From the NCBI GenBank assembly GCA_002280555.1, contig NCEE01000023.1, positions 1-64,000 of the forward strand: DNA of 64,000 nt. Reading direction: 5' to 3'. This document shows, in pieces, positions 44,551 through 52,588 of the stretch. Each line of letters begins with the position of its first letter. Positions within the stretch are counted from its first letter, which is position 1. The DNA is from Sphingomonas sp. 32-62-10 (GTDB lineage Bacteria; Pseudomonadota; Alphaproteobacteria; Sphingomonadales; Sphingomonadaceae). The notes beneath the pieces are model-generated. The model searched no databases. It was not told where the DNA came from and saw only the letters and a program-made list of their open reading frames with translations. The position numbers and the translations under genes are program-made.

Positions 44551-44607
44551 TTGTGTTCCCGCGAAGGCGGGAACCCAGACTGGGCTCCCGCCTTCGCGGA
44601 AGCACAA
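44551..44607. repeat. Palindromic repeat in the sucA-sucB spacer
   Basis: Compact inverted repeat. The left arm is TTGTGTTCCCGCGAAGGCGG and the right arm CCGCCTTCGCGGAAGCACAA, meeting at ACCCAGACTGGGCT. It shares the CCCGCGAAGGCGGG core with family A but has TTGTG/CACAA ends. It fills the 80-bp gap between sucA and sucB, ending 16 bases before the sucB start. Confidence 0.92.
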
Positions 44608-44623
44608 TAAGGCAGAAGAAAAA

Positions 44624-45835
44624 ATGGCAACCGAAGTCAAAGTCCCCGTCCTGGGCGAATCGATTACCGAGGCAACGCTCGGCGAATGGCTTAAGCAGCC
44701 GGGCGATCCGGTCGCGCTCGATGAGCCGGTCGCGAGTCTGGAGACCGACAAGGTCTCGGTCGAGGTTGGCGCCCCCGCTGCGGGCGTAATGGGCCAGCAT
44801 GCGGTGAAGGTTGGCGATGTCGTGCTGGTCGGTGCGATGATCGCGACGATCGATGCTGCGGGGGCAACGCCCGCCGCCGCGCCGGCTGCTGCGACGTCGT
44901 CAACGCCCGCCCCCGCCCCCGCGCCGGCTGAACCAGCCGCTGCCGCCGCGCTCTCGCCTTCAGTGCGCCGTGCGGTGCTCGAAACCGGGGTCGATCCCGG
45001 CACGGTGAGGGGCACCGGCAAGGATGGCCGCCTGACCAAGGACGATGTCCTCGCGGCCGCGAGCGCGCCAGCGCCAGCACCGGCCCCGGCCGCACCGCTG
45101 CCCGCACCGCTCCCGAGCGCCGCGACCACCGGCATCCGTAAGGAAGAACGCGTTCGGATGACGCGGCTGCGCCAGACGATCGCCAAGCGGCTGAAAGAAG
45201 CCCAGAACAGCGCGGCGATGCTCACCACCTTCAACGACGTCGACATGACGGCGGTGATCGAGGCCCGCAACAAGTACAAGGACCTATTCGAAAAGAAGCA
45301 CGGCGTCCGGCTCGGTTTCATGGGCTTTTTCGCCAAGGCCGCATGCATGGCGCTGAAGGATGTTCCCAGCGTCAACGCCTCGATCGAGGGCGACGAGATC
45401 GTCTATCACGATTATGCCGATATCTCGGTCGCGGTGTCCTCGCCCGGCGGGTTGGTCGTGCCGGTGATCCGCAACGCCGATCAGATGTCGGTCGCGCAGA
45501 TCGAGCGCACGATCGGCGATTTCGGCAAGCGCGCCAAGGACGGCACCTTGAAGATGGAGGAGATGCAGGGCGGCACCTTCACCATCTCGAACGGCGGCGT
45601 GTTCGGCAGCCTGATGTCGACCCCGATCATCAACCCCCCGCAGAGCGCTGTGCTCGGCCTCCACCGCATCGAGGATCGCCCGGTCGTCCGCGACGGGCAG
45701 GTGGTGGTGCGCCCGATGATGTATCTGGCGCTCAGCTATGATCACCGCCTGATCGACGGGCGAGAGGCCGTGACGTTCCTCGTGGCGCTGAAAAATGCTA
45801 TCGAGGACCCGACGCGGATACTGATCGATTTGTAA
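44624..45835 (+). CDS. sucB: Dihydrolipoyl succinyltransferase (2-oxoglutarate dehydrogenase E2)
   Basis: 403 residues from ATG 44624; the frame is open upstream only because the repeat there has no stop. The lipoyl domain has the modified Lys43 in LETDKVSVEV, then an Ala/Pro hinge (PAPAPAPAEPAAAA), an E3-binding domain SPSVRRAVLETGVDPGTVRGTGKDGRLTKDDVL, a second hinge, and the acyltransferase domain with FTISNGGVFGSLMSTPIINPPQ and the catalytic YDHRLIDGREAV (His374, Asp378). It forms the core of the complex with SucA and the E3 encoded downstream. Confidence 0.97.
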   Translation: MATEVKVPVLGESITEATLGEWLKQPGDPVALDEPVASLETDKVSVEVGAPAAGVMGQHAVKVGDVVLVGAMIATIDAAGATPAAAPAAATSSTPAPAPAPAEPAAAAALSPSVRRAVLETGVDPGTVRGTGKDGRLTKDDVLAAASAPAPAPAPAAPLPAPLPSAATTGIRKEERVRMTRLRQTIAKRLKEAQNSAAMLTTFNDVDMTAVIEARNKYKDLFEKKHGVRLGFMGFFAKAACMALKDVPSVNASIEGDEIVYHDYADISVAVSSPGGLVVPVIRNADQMSVAQIERTIGDFGKRAKDGTLKMEEMQGGTFTISNGGVFGSLMSTPIINPPQSAVLGLHRIEDRPVVRDGQVVVRPMMYLALSYDHRLIDGREAVTFLVALKNAIEDPTRILIDL

Positions 45836-45840
45836 TATAA

Positions 45841-45918
45841 GTGCTCCTGCGAACGCAGGAGCCGAGGGCTACAAGCGGAGTCCTGCGTAACTCTGGGCTC
45901 CTGCGTGCGCAGGAGCAC
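45841..45918. repeat. Palindromic repeat, GTGCTCCTGCG type, copy 1
   Basis: The left hairpin is GTGCTCCTGCGAACGCAGGA (gc) and the right GGCTCCTGCGTGCGCAGGAG (cac), with GGAGTCCTGCGTAA between. It starts 5 bases after the sucB stop. The right end supplies AGGAG six bases before the ATG at 45922, the likely original start of the GIY-YIG gene. Confidence 0.93.
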
Positions 45919-45959
45919 AAGATGGGAGAAGTTATACGAAAGCCGGTTACGTCTACCTG

Positions 45960-46223
45960 ATGGCCAGCAAGCGCAACGGCACCCTCTATCTCGGTGTGAC
46001 CAGCGACCTACCTGCCCGGGCGTTCCAGCACCGCACCGGGATGATAGATGGTTTTTCGAAGAAATATGGCTGCACGCTTCTTGTTTGGTTTGAAGTGCAA
46101 GACGATCTGCAAAACGCGCGCTATCGCGAGCTGCAGATGAAAAAATGGAAGCGAGCGTGGAAGGTCGAACTCATTGAGCGTGACAACCCGCAGTGGAAGG
46201 ATTTGTACGACACGCTGTTTTGA
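45960..46223 (+). CDS. GIY-YIG nuclease family protein (UPF0213-like), 5' end probably frameshifted
   Basis: 87 residues from ATG 45960: MASKRNGTLYLGVTSDL (the YIG half), AFQHRTGMIDGFSKKYGC, VWFEVQDDLQNARYRELQMKKWKRAWK with the conserved catalytic-type Arg and Glu, and a final WKDLYDTLF. The GIY strand (GYVYL) is encoded in the same frame just upstream but has no start there. ATG 45922 plus one extra G after CCG at 45945 would give MGEVIRKPGYVYLMASK, so one base appears lost. Proteins of this family are small single-domain nucleases of uncertain role. The gene sits inside a cluster of three palindromic repeats between sucB and lpdA. Confidence 0.8.
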   Translation: MASKRNGTLYLGVTSDLPARAFQHRTGMIDGFSKKYGCTLLVWFEVQDDLQNARYRELQMKKWKRAWKVELIERDNPQWKDLYDTLF

Positions 46224-46231
46224 TGATGTCC

Positions 46232-46309
46232 GTGCTCCTGCGCACGCAGGAGCCTAGGGCCACGAGCGGAGTCCTGTGTAATTCTGGGCTCCGGCGTACG
46301 CAGGGGCAC
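46232..46309. repeat. Palindromic repeat, GTGCTCCTGCG type, copy 2
   Basis: Begins 8 bases after the GIY-YIG stop. The left hairpin is GTGCTCCTGCGCACGCAGGA (gcc) and the right GGGCTCCGGCGTACGCAGGG (gcac). The spacer GGAGTCCTGTGTAATTCTGG matches the spacer of copy 1, so spacer as well as arms are conserved. Confidence 0.92.
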
Positions 46310-46325
46310 TGATTGAGATCAACAA

Positions 46326-46404
46326 GTGCTCCTGCGCACGCGGGAGCCCAGGGTCATAGGCAGTGCACCCTGTAATTCCGAGCCACTTGCAGTCGCAGGG
46401 GCGC
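46326..46404. repeat. Palindromic repeat, GTGCTCCTGCG type, copy 3 (degenerate)
   Basis: The left hairpin GTGCTCCTGCGCACGCGGGA (gccc) is intact. The right half (CCTGTAATTCCGAGCCACTT, then GCAGTCGCAGGGGC) is diverged. It lies directly upstream of the lpdA start (14 bases), in tandem with copy 2. Confidence 0.82.
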
Positions 46405-46418
46405 AGTGAGGCAGAACA

Positions 46419-47520
46419 ATGGCTGACTATGATTTCGACGTCCTCATCATCTGGCATGATGGCCAAGCTCGGCATCAAGCTCGGTTCGGTCGAGCTCGAC
46501 ATGGACGCGCTCCACGCGCAGCGGAAGGATGCGGTCAAGCAGCTCACCGGGGGCATCGCGTTCCTGTTCAAGAAGAACAAGGTGGAGTGGCTGAAGGGCC
46601 ATGCCAAATTCACCGGCACCGATACCGTAGAGGTGGCGGGCACCAGCTACCGCGCCAAGAACATCGTCATCGCCACCGGCTCCAGCGTGACGCCGCTGCC
46701 CGGCGTCGCGGTCGATAATGACAAGCAGATCATCGTCGATTCCACCGGCGCGCTTGAGCTGGCCAAGGTGCCCGAACACCTCGTCGTCATCGGCGGCGGC
46801 GTGATCGGGCTGGAGCTCGGCAGCGTGTGGAAGCGGCTCGTTGCGGTCGATGGGAGCACCGCCACGATCACCGTCGAGCCCGCCGCCGGTGGCGCCGCCG
46901 AGACCATCACCGCGGACTGCGTGCTCGTCTCGATCGGCCGCCGCCCCAATACCGATGGGCTGAACCTCGAAGCCGCAGGCATCACCCCCAACAAGCGCGG
47001 GCAGATCGAGATCGATCACAGCTTCAAGACGGGGGTTCCCGGCATCTGGGCGATCGGCGATGTCGTCCCCGGCCCAATGCTCGCGCACAAGGCCGAGGAT
47101 GAAGGGATTGCGGTCGCGGAGAATATCGCGGGTCTCACCGGCATCGTGAACCACGATGTCATCCCGCTGGTCGTCTACACCTGGCCCGAAATCGCTGGCG
47201 TCGGCCTCACCGAGGAGCAGGCCAAGGAACGCGGAGAGGTGAAAGTCGGCAAATTTCCGATGCTCGCCAACAGCCGCGCCAAGACCAACCACGAGCCCGA
47301 CGGCTTTGTGAAGGTCATCGCCGACGCCAAGACCGATCGGGTGCTCGGCGTCTGGATGATCGCGTCAGTCGCCGGCTCGATGATCGCGCAGGCAGCCCAA
47401 GCCATGGAGTTCGGCGCGACCAGCGAAGACATCGCCTATACCTGCCACGCCCACCCCACCCACGCTGAAGCGTTCAAGGAAGCGGCGATGGGAGTCACGG
47501 GCAAGGCAATTCATATTTGA
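46419..47520 (+). pseudogene. lpdA: Dihydrolipoyl dehydrogenase (E3) with two internal deletions
   Basis: ATG 46419 (GAGG upstream) starts the normal MADYDFDVLI, but after ten codons the sequence jumps to the SGMMAKLGIKLGSVELDMDALHAQRK region in another frame. About 60 codons are missing, including the FAD GxGxxG loop and the redox CxxxxC disulfide. A second gap lies after VVIGGGVIGLELGSVWKRL, where ~45-50 codons of the NAD domain are absent in frame before VDGSTATITVEPA. The rest (VSIGRRPNTDGL, GIWAIGDVVPGPMLAHKAEDEG, TCHAHPTHAEAFKEA) is normal. As written it cannot make active E3. Another lpd gene may serve the complex, or the assembly is wrong. Confidence 0.88.
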
Positions 47521-47621
47521 ACTATGTCATAGGATATTTACAAATTTGAACTTGCAAAGATTAGTTCAATTCCTGATGATGGACGCAGAGGCGCAAAGCC
47601 CGGTTCATAGTCAGGAGAGCG

Positions 47622-50087
47622 ATGATGGCAGGTCAATTTTCTCGTCGTGAAATCGTGGGTGGCAGTGCGTCGGGTGCGGCGTTACTGGCCAGCGGTGCCC
47701 TTCCCCAACAGGTTCTGGCGCAAACGGCGCCTGCGCTGACGGCCGGTGAGTTCACCGCGCTGCGCGCCCGCTACGTTACCATGGTCACCGGGGGAACGAA
47801 CGGCACCGTCTTGTACGATGACTTCATTGCCGGCATCGCAGCAGAGGCAACGTCGCTCTCCGCCTCGTTCAGCACCGCAAACGCGCGGTTATGGCAAGAC
47901 CTTGACGCTGAGAGAGATAATGGGTTGTTGCTCATGTCGATTGCGCGCCGGGTACAGGTGTTGGCCCTGGCGTATTTTATGGATCGATCGAGCAAGAAGG
48001 GCGATCCAACGATCAAGGCGCAGGTCGATGCAGGGCTGCAACGCATTGCTCAGAATTTCTACAACACGTCGGCTACCCGGTCGACTTATGGCTGGTATTC
48101 GCTGGAGATTGGCACCCCGCTTGCCTTGCTCGAAACGATCCTGATGCTTGACGGCCAGCTCAACCAGAGCGTCGTCAACACCTTGCTGGCTGCGGTTCAG
48201 CTCTACACATCTGATCCATTGCGCGAGCAGGGACTGTGGCCGTCGAATGACTCCAATCGTGTTTGGAAAGCCTATAACTGCCTTGTTCACGGCCTTTACA
48301 TCGCCAAAACTGATCTTGTTGCTGGGCGCGAAAAAGTGGCGGCGGCCAAAAATGCACTGGCAACGACATTTGTTTACGCCACCCCCAGCATCGGCGGTGG
48401 CGAGGGCTTTTATGCCGATGGTTCGTACATCGGGCATGGCGATTATGCCTATACCGGCGGCTATGGCCTGTCGCAGTTCCAGTTTTCGGCGCAAATCGTC
48501 TATTTGCTGTCGGGGTCGTCGGCGCAGTTCACATTGGAAGAATGGACGAATCTGCGCAATTTTGCCTATGCCAGCTTCGAACCGCTGATGTACCGCGGCC
48601 ATTTGATGGATACAGTGCGCGGGCGGGAGGTCGCGCGCTCGTTCCAGTCGGATCATGCCGCCGGCCATCGCCTTGTCACAGCGCTGGCAGCTTTGGCGCA
48701 GGTAGCGTCGGCGACCGATGCGTTCAACTTTCGGTCAATGGTCCGCTATTGGGTGAAGGCCGATAAATCGCGCGACATCTATGCCTATTATTCGGATAAT
48801 CGGGTGTCGCTGCACTATATCCGACTGGTCAAGGCGATTGAGGATCCGCTGACGGGCGCCGAATGGGGCGATCGATTTGCCCATTATCAATTCCCGGCGA
48901 TGGGTCGTGCCGTGCACAAACGCACAAATTTCGCGCTCGCGCTCGCCACCTATTCAAACCGGCGCGCCAATTACGAGGCGCTTGGGAACGAGAATCGCAA
49001 GGGCTGGTACACCGCCAGCGGCATGGTTTATCTCTACACGCCAACCAATCTGGCCCATTACAAGGATGATTTCTGGCCGACGGTCGATGCCTATCGGCTG
49101 CCCGGCACTACCATCGATAAACGCCCTCGCACCCCGAATGAGGGCACCGGGACTCGCGGCCTGCCGATGGTGGGCGGCGCTTATTCCTCGGCAAGCGGTG
49201 TCATGTGCATGGATTTCAGCGCCGATGCTGGGCAGTTGGTGGCGAAGAAGGCGTGGTTCATGTTCGGCGACCTGATATTGTGCGCAGGCGCAGGCATCAC
49301 CGCGACCTCGACCAATCGGGTCGAAACGATTATCGAAAATCGTAATATCGGCGCTGACGGGACCAATCCCGTGTTGGTGAACAACACACCTCGCCTCACG
49401 ACGCTGGGCGACATGACCAGCCAAAACCCTGAACAGCTTGCCGCCGGCATCACTGCGACCGATAACTGGGTGCATATCGATGGGGTTGGCGGCTATTTTA
49501 TCCCGCGCGGCAATCCGGCGATCCGCGGCCTTCGGGAAACGCGGCGGGGTACCTGGTATGATATCGCGCTTCTGGGTCGCTCGCCCCTTGATACGCGCAC
49601 GCGGCGTTATGTAACGCTGTGGCTCGATCACGGGGTAATGCCGACAGGGGCGAACAGCCAATATGCCTATGTCATGCTGCCCGGGGCAACATCGGGTACA
49701 ACCGAATTTTATGCGGCCAACCCCAATTTTCAGCTCCTCGAAAATTCCACCCAGGCACAATGTGCTGTGCAATTCGGGTCAACGACGGCGCTGTATGCCG
49801 CCATCTTCTGGCAGAATGTGTCGAAATCGGTCGACGTCTTTACGTGTAATGCGCAGGCGGCGGTCTTTGTGCGCCGCAACGCGAATGTGATGGAAGTGGC
49901 GATATCGGACCCGACCCAGCTCCGGACGACGCCGATTTCCCTGACCCTTCGCCTGACGACCTCGGGCGACCGGATCGATAATGATCCCGCAATCACGGTC
50001 GTCTCGCGCTCGGCAGGGTCAGTGACGATCAGCTTCAATCCGACAAACACCAATGGCGAATCGCGGCGGGTGCGTTTCCCCTATTGA
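47622..50087 (+). CDS. Polysaccharide lyase family 8 (hyaluronate/xanthan/chondroitin-AC lyase type), Tat-exported
   Basis: 821 residues; ATG 47622 (or 47625) follows AGGAG. The leader SRREIVGGSASGAALLASGALPQQVLAQ has a twin-arginine motif. The N-terminal alpha/alpha toroid carries the PL8 catalytic set: Asn in WPSNDSNRVWKAYN, the His/Tyr segment GSYIGHGDYAYTGGYG (His near residue 270) and Arg in MDTVRGREVARS. The C-terminal half is the beta-sandwich (ENRNIGADGTNPVL, VHIDGVGGYFIP, ARRYVTLWLDHG-like). It cleaves uronic-acid-containing polysaccharides by beta-elimination. The substrate is unresolved. Confidence 0.9.
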   Translation: MMAGQFSRREIVGGSASGAALLASGALPQQVLAQTAPALTAGEFTALRARYVTMVTGGTNGTVLYDDFIAGIAAEATSLSASFSTANARLWQDLDAERDNGLLLMSIARRVQVLALAYFMDRSSKKGDPTIKAQVDAGLQRIAQNFYNTSATRSTYGWYSLEIGTPLALLETILMLDGQLNQSVVNTLLAAVQLYTSDPLREQGLWPSNDSNRVWKAYNCLVHGLYIAKTDLVAGREKVAAAKNALATTFVYATPSIGGGEGFYADGSYIGHGDYAYTGGYGLSQFQFSAQIVYLLSGSSAQFTLEEWTNLRNFAYASFEPLMYRGHLMDTVRGREVARSFQSDHAAGHRLVTALAALAQVASATDAFNFRSMVRYWVKADKSRDIYAYYSDNRVSLHYIRLVKAIEDPLTGAEWGDRFAHYQFPAMGRAVHKRTNFALALATYSNRRANYEALGNENRKGWYTASGMVYLYTPTNLAHYKDDFWPTVDAYRLPGTTIDKRPRTPNEGTGTRGLPMVGGAYSSASGVMCMDFSADAGQLVAKKAWFMFGDLILCAGAGITATSTNRVETIIENRNIGADGTNPVLVNNTPRLTTLGDMTSQNPEQLAAGITATDNWVHIDGVGGYFIPRGNPAIRGLRETRRGTWYDIALLGRSPLDTRTRRYVTLWLDHGVMPTGANSQYAYVMLPGATSGTTEFYAANPNFQLLENSTQAQCAVQFGSTTALYAAIFWQNVSKSVDVFTCNAQAAVFVRRNANVMEVAISDPTQLRTTPISLTLRLTTSGDRIDNDPAITVVSRSAGSVTISFNPTNTNGESRRVRFPY

Positions 50088-50130
50088 TGGATATGAGCGC
50101 GCCGACGGTGCCGACGGTATCGTTGGCGGC

Positions 50131-51420
50131 TCACCCCTTTGTCGGTGGCAGCGTGAACGTCCAAAGATAGTCTGACTTGCTATGATCGGGCTTTACGCCT
50201 GCGGTCATCACCACGGTACCGTCGCCGACCGCAACGCCATATCCGGTGAAGAGCTGCTGTTCCGGGTCGCTCGGCACCACCTTTTGCGTCTGCGTCCAGG
50301 CGCCCTTGATCTGCCGGAAAACATAGGCGGCCCCCACTTGGCGGTTCCCGCCGACAGCGTGGCGAAATGCGCCGGAGACGATCGTGCCCTTGTCGAGTGC
50401 GACCCAATGGCCGAACATGTCGCGCTTGCCACCGTCCGATGCCATTAGCCTCACCTCCTGTCGCCACTGGCCGCCGCGCCGACGGTAAACGAAGGCGGCG
50501 CCTGCGCCGGGAACCTTGCCCGAAGCGAGAAGTGCGGCGACCACAAGCGTGTCGCCTTCAAGGTCCAGGCTGCGCCCGAAACCCGGACCGTCCTTGTCGT
50601 CGTTCGGGTCCCTTGGTGCATCGAGCCGCTGCTGCAACATCCATGTATTACCACGACGTCCATACAGATACACTTGGTCACGTGCCGCCACGGCGACCGT
50701 ATTGCCATCCACATCAACGTGATTACCAAAGCCGTGCGAGCCGTCGTTGAACGTCATGGCGGCAAGCTCCGCCGGAACGGGGAGCGTCATTTGCAATCCC
50801 CATTTGCCGCCGCTTTCCTTGAATACATAAGCGGCCTTGTTCGCTGCCCAGCCACCCGGCGCGGCGTTGCGGGCTTCCCCGGTGACAAGCGTTCCGCGAT
50901 CAAGCGCGACATTCTGCCCGAAATAGCCATTCGCTACCGGGTCGGGTGAACCGATGGTCGCTGCAAGCGCCCATTGTTTGCCGTTGAACCGGTAAACCAG
51001 AACCGCGCCCGATCGGACTCCCGCCAGTTCATAGTCCGGCGCGCCGACGGCCAGCGTCGTTCCGTCGATCGCGGTCGTCCAGCCAAAACCGTCATCGACC
51101 GGGCGCGCATCGGGAGACAGCAGGGTCTGGAAATGATCCCAGCCCTTTGCGCTCTTCCGGTAAATGTGCAGCGCGCCGGGGGCGTCCTGAGCCGGCATGG
51201 CACTACGCACGGTCAGCCATTCGCCGGATACGCTGGGCTCGCTGAAGGCGCCGATCGCTTCGTCAGCCCGGCGCTTTGGCGGGGTGAGGCGAGTCGCCAG
51301 GGCGACCCCTGGTGCAGCAGCAACAACCGGGCTTGTCCCGGACGGCATTTGCGCAATCAAGGACTGTGATGGAACGAGCATGGCTGCCCCTGCCGCAAGC
51401 GTGTTTAGGTCAAGGCGCAT
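50131..51420 (-). CDS. Secreted FG-GAP/beta-propeller-like protein
   Basis: 429 residues from ATG 51420, preceded by GGAG. A signal-like N-terminus (LNTLAAGAAMLVPSQSLIAQ) precedes repeated modules with the pattern FG-x-x-V/A-x-x-D-G-T-x-V-V-x-A (DDGFGWTTAIDGTTLAVGAPDYE, NGYFGQNVALDRGTLVTGEA, GFGNHVDVDGNTVAVAARD, GPGFGRSLDLEGDTLVVAA, DMFGHWVALDKGTIVSGAF). Each alternates with a GAAFVYRR..GGQW strand. This indicates a six- or seven-bladed propeller of integrin-alpha/FG-GAP type. It may bind ligands at the surface; the specific role is unknown. It converges on the lyase gene. Confidence 0.82.
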   Translation of the reverse strand: MRLDLNTLAAGAAMLVPSQSLIAQMPSGTSPVVAAAPGVALATRLTPPKRRADEAIGAFSEPSVSGEWLTVRSAMPAQDAPGALHIYRKSAKGWDHFQTLLSPDARPVDDGFGWTTAIDGTTLAVGAPDYELAGVRSGAVLVYRFNGKQWALAATIGSPDPVANGYFGQNVALDRGTLVTGEARNAAPGGWAANKAAYVFKESGGKWGLQMTLPVPAELAAMTFNDGSHGFGNHVDVDGNTVAVAARDQVYLYGRRGNTWMLQQRLDAPRDPNDDKDGPGFGRSLDLEGDTLVVAALLASGKVPGAGAAFVYRRRGGQWRQEVRLMASDGGKRDMFGHWVALDKGTIVSGAFRHAVGGNRQVGAAYVFRQIKGAWTQTQKVVPSDPEQQLFTGYGVAVGDGTVVMTAGVKPDHSKSDYLWTFTLPPTKG

Positions 51421-51793
51421 AGGGCGGTCTCCAACATCGTGTCCGTACAATACCGAATCATGTGAACGGGTTAGGTATTGTGGGCGCTATTCAAATGACC
51501 ATGGAGATATGTGTCAACATCCGGCGTCGGCGCATGATCGAGACGCGTCAAGCTGCCCTGGCCAATGTCGTGGCGAACAAAGCCGAAGCACCTTGGCGGT
51601 CTGTGTCTTGGGTCTGCTGATTGCGTGTTGGACGCCACGATCAACATCGGCAGAGGGAAGAGCCGAACGCGGGATGCTGCCAGATGGGCTGAATCTGAAA
51701 GCTCGCGAAGCCGCTCGTGACGTCCGTGTTCCTGATACGACCGGGGAATCTAGCGAGCGATACGGCTAATGGCCCATAGTCGAAAGCCTGCGC
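51421..51793. other. Non-coding gap between the FG-GAP gene and the LOV regulator
   Basis: About 370 bases. The stretch nearest 51421-51490 should hold the promoter of the minus-strand FG-GAP gene. A plus-strand open frame starting at ATG 51509 contains a hydrophobic run (LAVCVLGLLIACW) but has a poorly spaced ribosome site and an otherwise non-coding composition. I do not call it a gene. No repeat or RNA structure was recognised. Confidence 0.45.
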
Positions 51794-52417
51794 TTAAAGC
51801 CCCGCCTCTACCGCCACGCGGATCATGTCCGCCGTGGTCGGCGTGCCGAGCCGGTCCATCAGGATCGCCCGGTGCATCTTCACCGTTTTTTCGGACAGGC
51901 CCAGCTCGGCCGCGATCTGCTTGTTGAGCAGCCCGTTCGACGCCAGTTTCAGCACCTGCCATTGCCGCTGCGACAACGTCTTCACCAGTTCGGCGGCGCG
52001 AATGCGGCGCAGGCTGGTAGGGGCGGGGGCATCATCGTCGATCTCAACCTGCGAGCCGAGGAAATAGACGAGGTCATCGCCCTCGTCATAGATCGGCGCG
52101 ACCAGCACGGCATTGCGGAACGGCATGCCATCGCGCTTGTAGTTCAGGATTTCGACGAGCACCGGCTTATGCTCGCGCACGCCCTTGCGGATTTGTTCGG
52201 ACAGCCAGGGTTCGGTGCCAGGCCCGGACAGGAAGCGGCAGTTGCGCCCGATCACTTCCTCGCGCGGATAGCCGGTCAGCGCGCAGAACGCATCGTTGCA
52301 CGCGACGATCGGGTTATCGGGATGGCGCGGATCGCTGATCACCGACGCGATCGGGCTTTGCTCGATCAAAGCGAGCATTCTGGGTTCGGGCGGATGAACC
52401 TCCTGCGTCGTCGTCAT
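51794..52417 (-). CDS. LOV-HTH blue-light-responsive transcription factor (EL222-like)
   Basis: 207 residues. The N-terminal PAS/LOV domain has NPIVACNDAFCALTGYPREEVIGRNCRFLSG, with the photoactive Cys60 in the canonical GxNCRFL motif, then VLVEILNYKRDGMPFRNAVLVAPIYDE and FLGSQVEI. After a short linker, the C-terminal LuxR-type HTH is LSQRQWQVLKLASNGLLNKQIAAELGLSEKTVKMHRAIL (residues ~148-190). In EL222-type proteins, blue light makes a flavin-Cys adduct that frees the HTH to dimerise and bind DNA. Targets are unknown. It is monocistronic on the minus strand. Confidence 0.93.
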   Translation of the reverse strand: MTTTQEVHPPEPRMLALIEQSPIASVISDPRHPDNPIVACNDAFCALTGYPREEVIGRNCRFLSGPGTEPWLSEQIRKGVREHKPVLVEILNYKRDGMPFRNAVLVAPIYDEGDDLVYFLGSQVEIDDDAPAPTSLRRIRAAELVKTLSQRQWQVLKLASNGLLNKQIAAELGLSEKTVKMHRAILMDRLGTPTTADMIRVAVEAGL

Positions 52418-52588
52418 GCCTCGTCAACCTGCCGACGGCTGGGCGGATCGCATGATAGCGATTTCCGGCCATGCCGTTCCTATGAACGACATGTAGGCGA
52501 TTGGGTTGCCAATTGCCACCAGCGCCCGTGCCGAAACAATTTTATACAATACAGAGCGCGCCCGCATCGACGACGCGTTTCGGGATCG

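Noticed and set aside
45841..46404. GTGCTCCTGCG repeats considered as ordinary transcription terminators of sucB and the GIY-YIG gene
   Set aside because: They contain two hairpins each, lack T-runs, conserve their spacer, occur in tandem, and one of them carries a ribosome site; termination may occur but does not explain the structure.
51509..51769. Plus-strand frame with a hydrophobic segment between the FG-GAP gene and the LOV regulator
   Set aside because: The ribosome site is badly spaced, the remainder does not look coding, and no homologous pattern was recognised.
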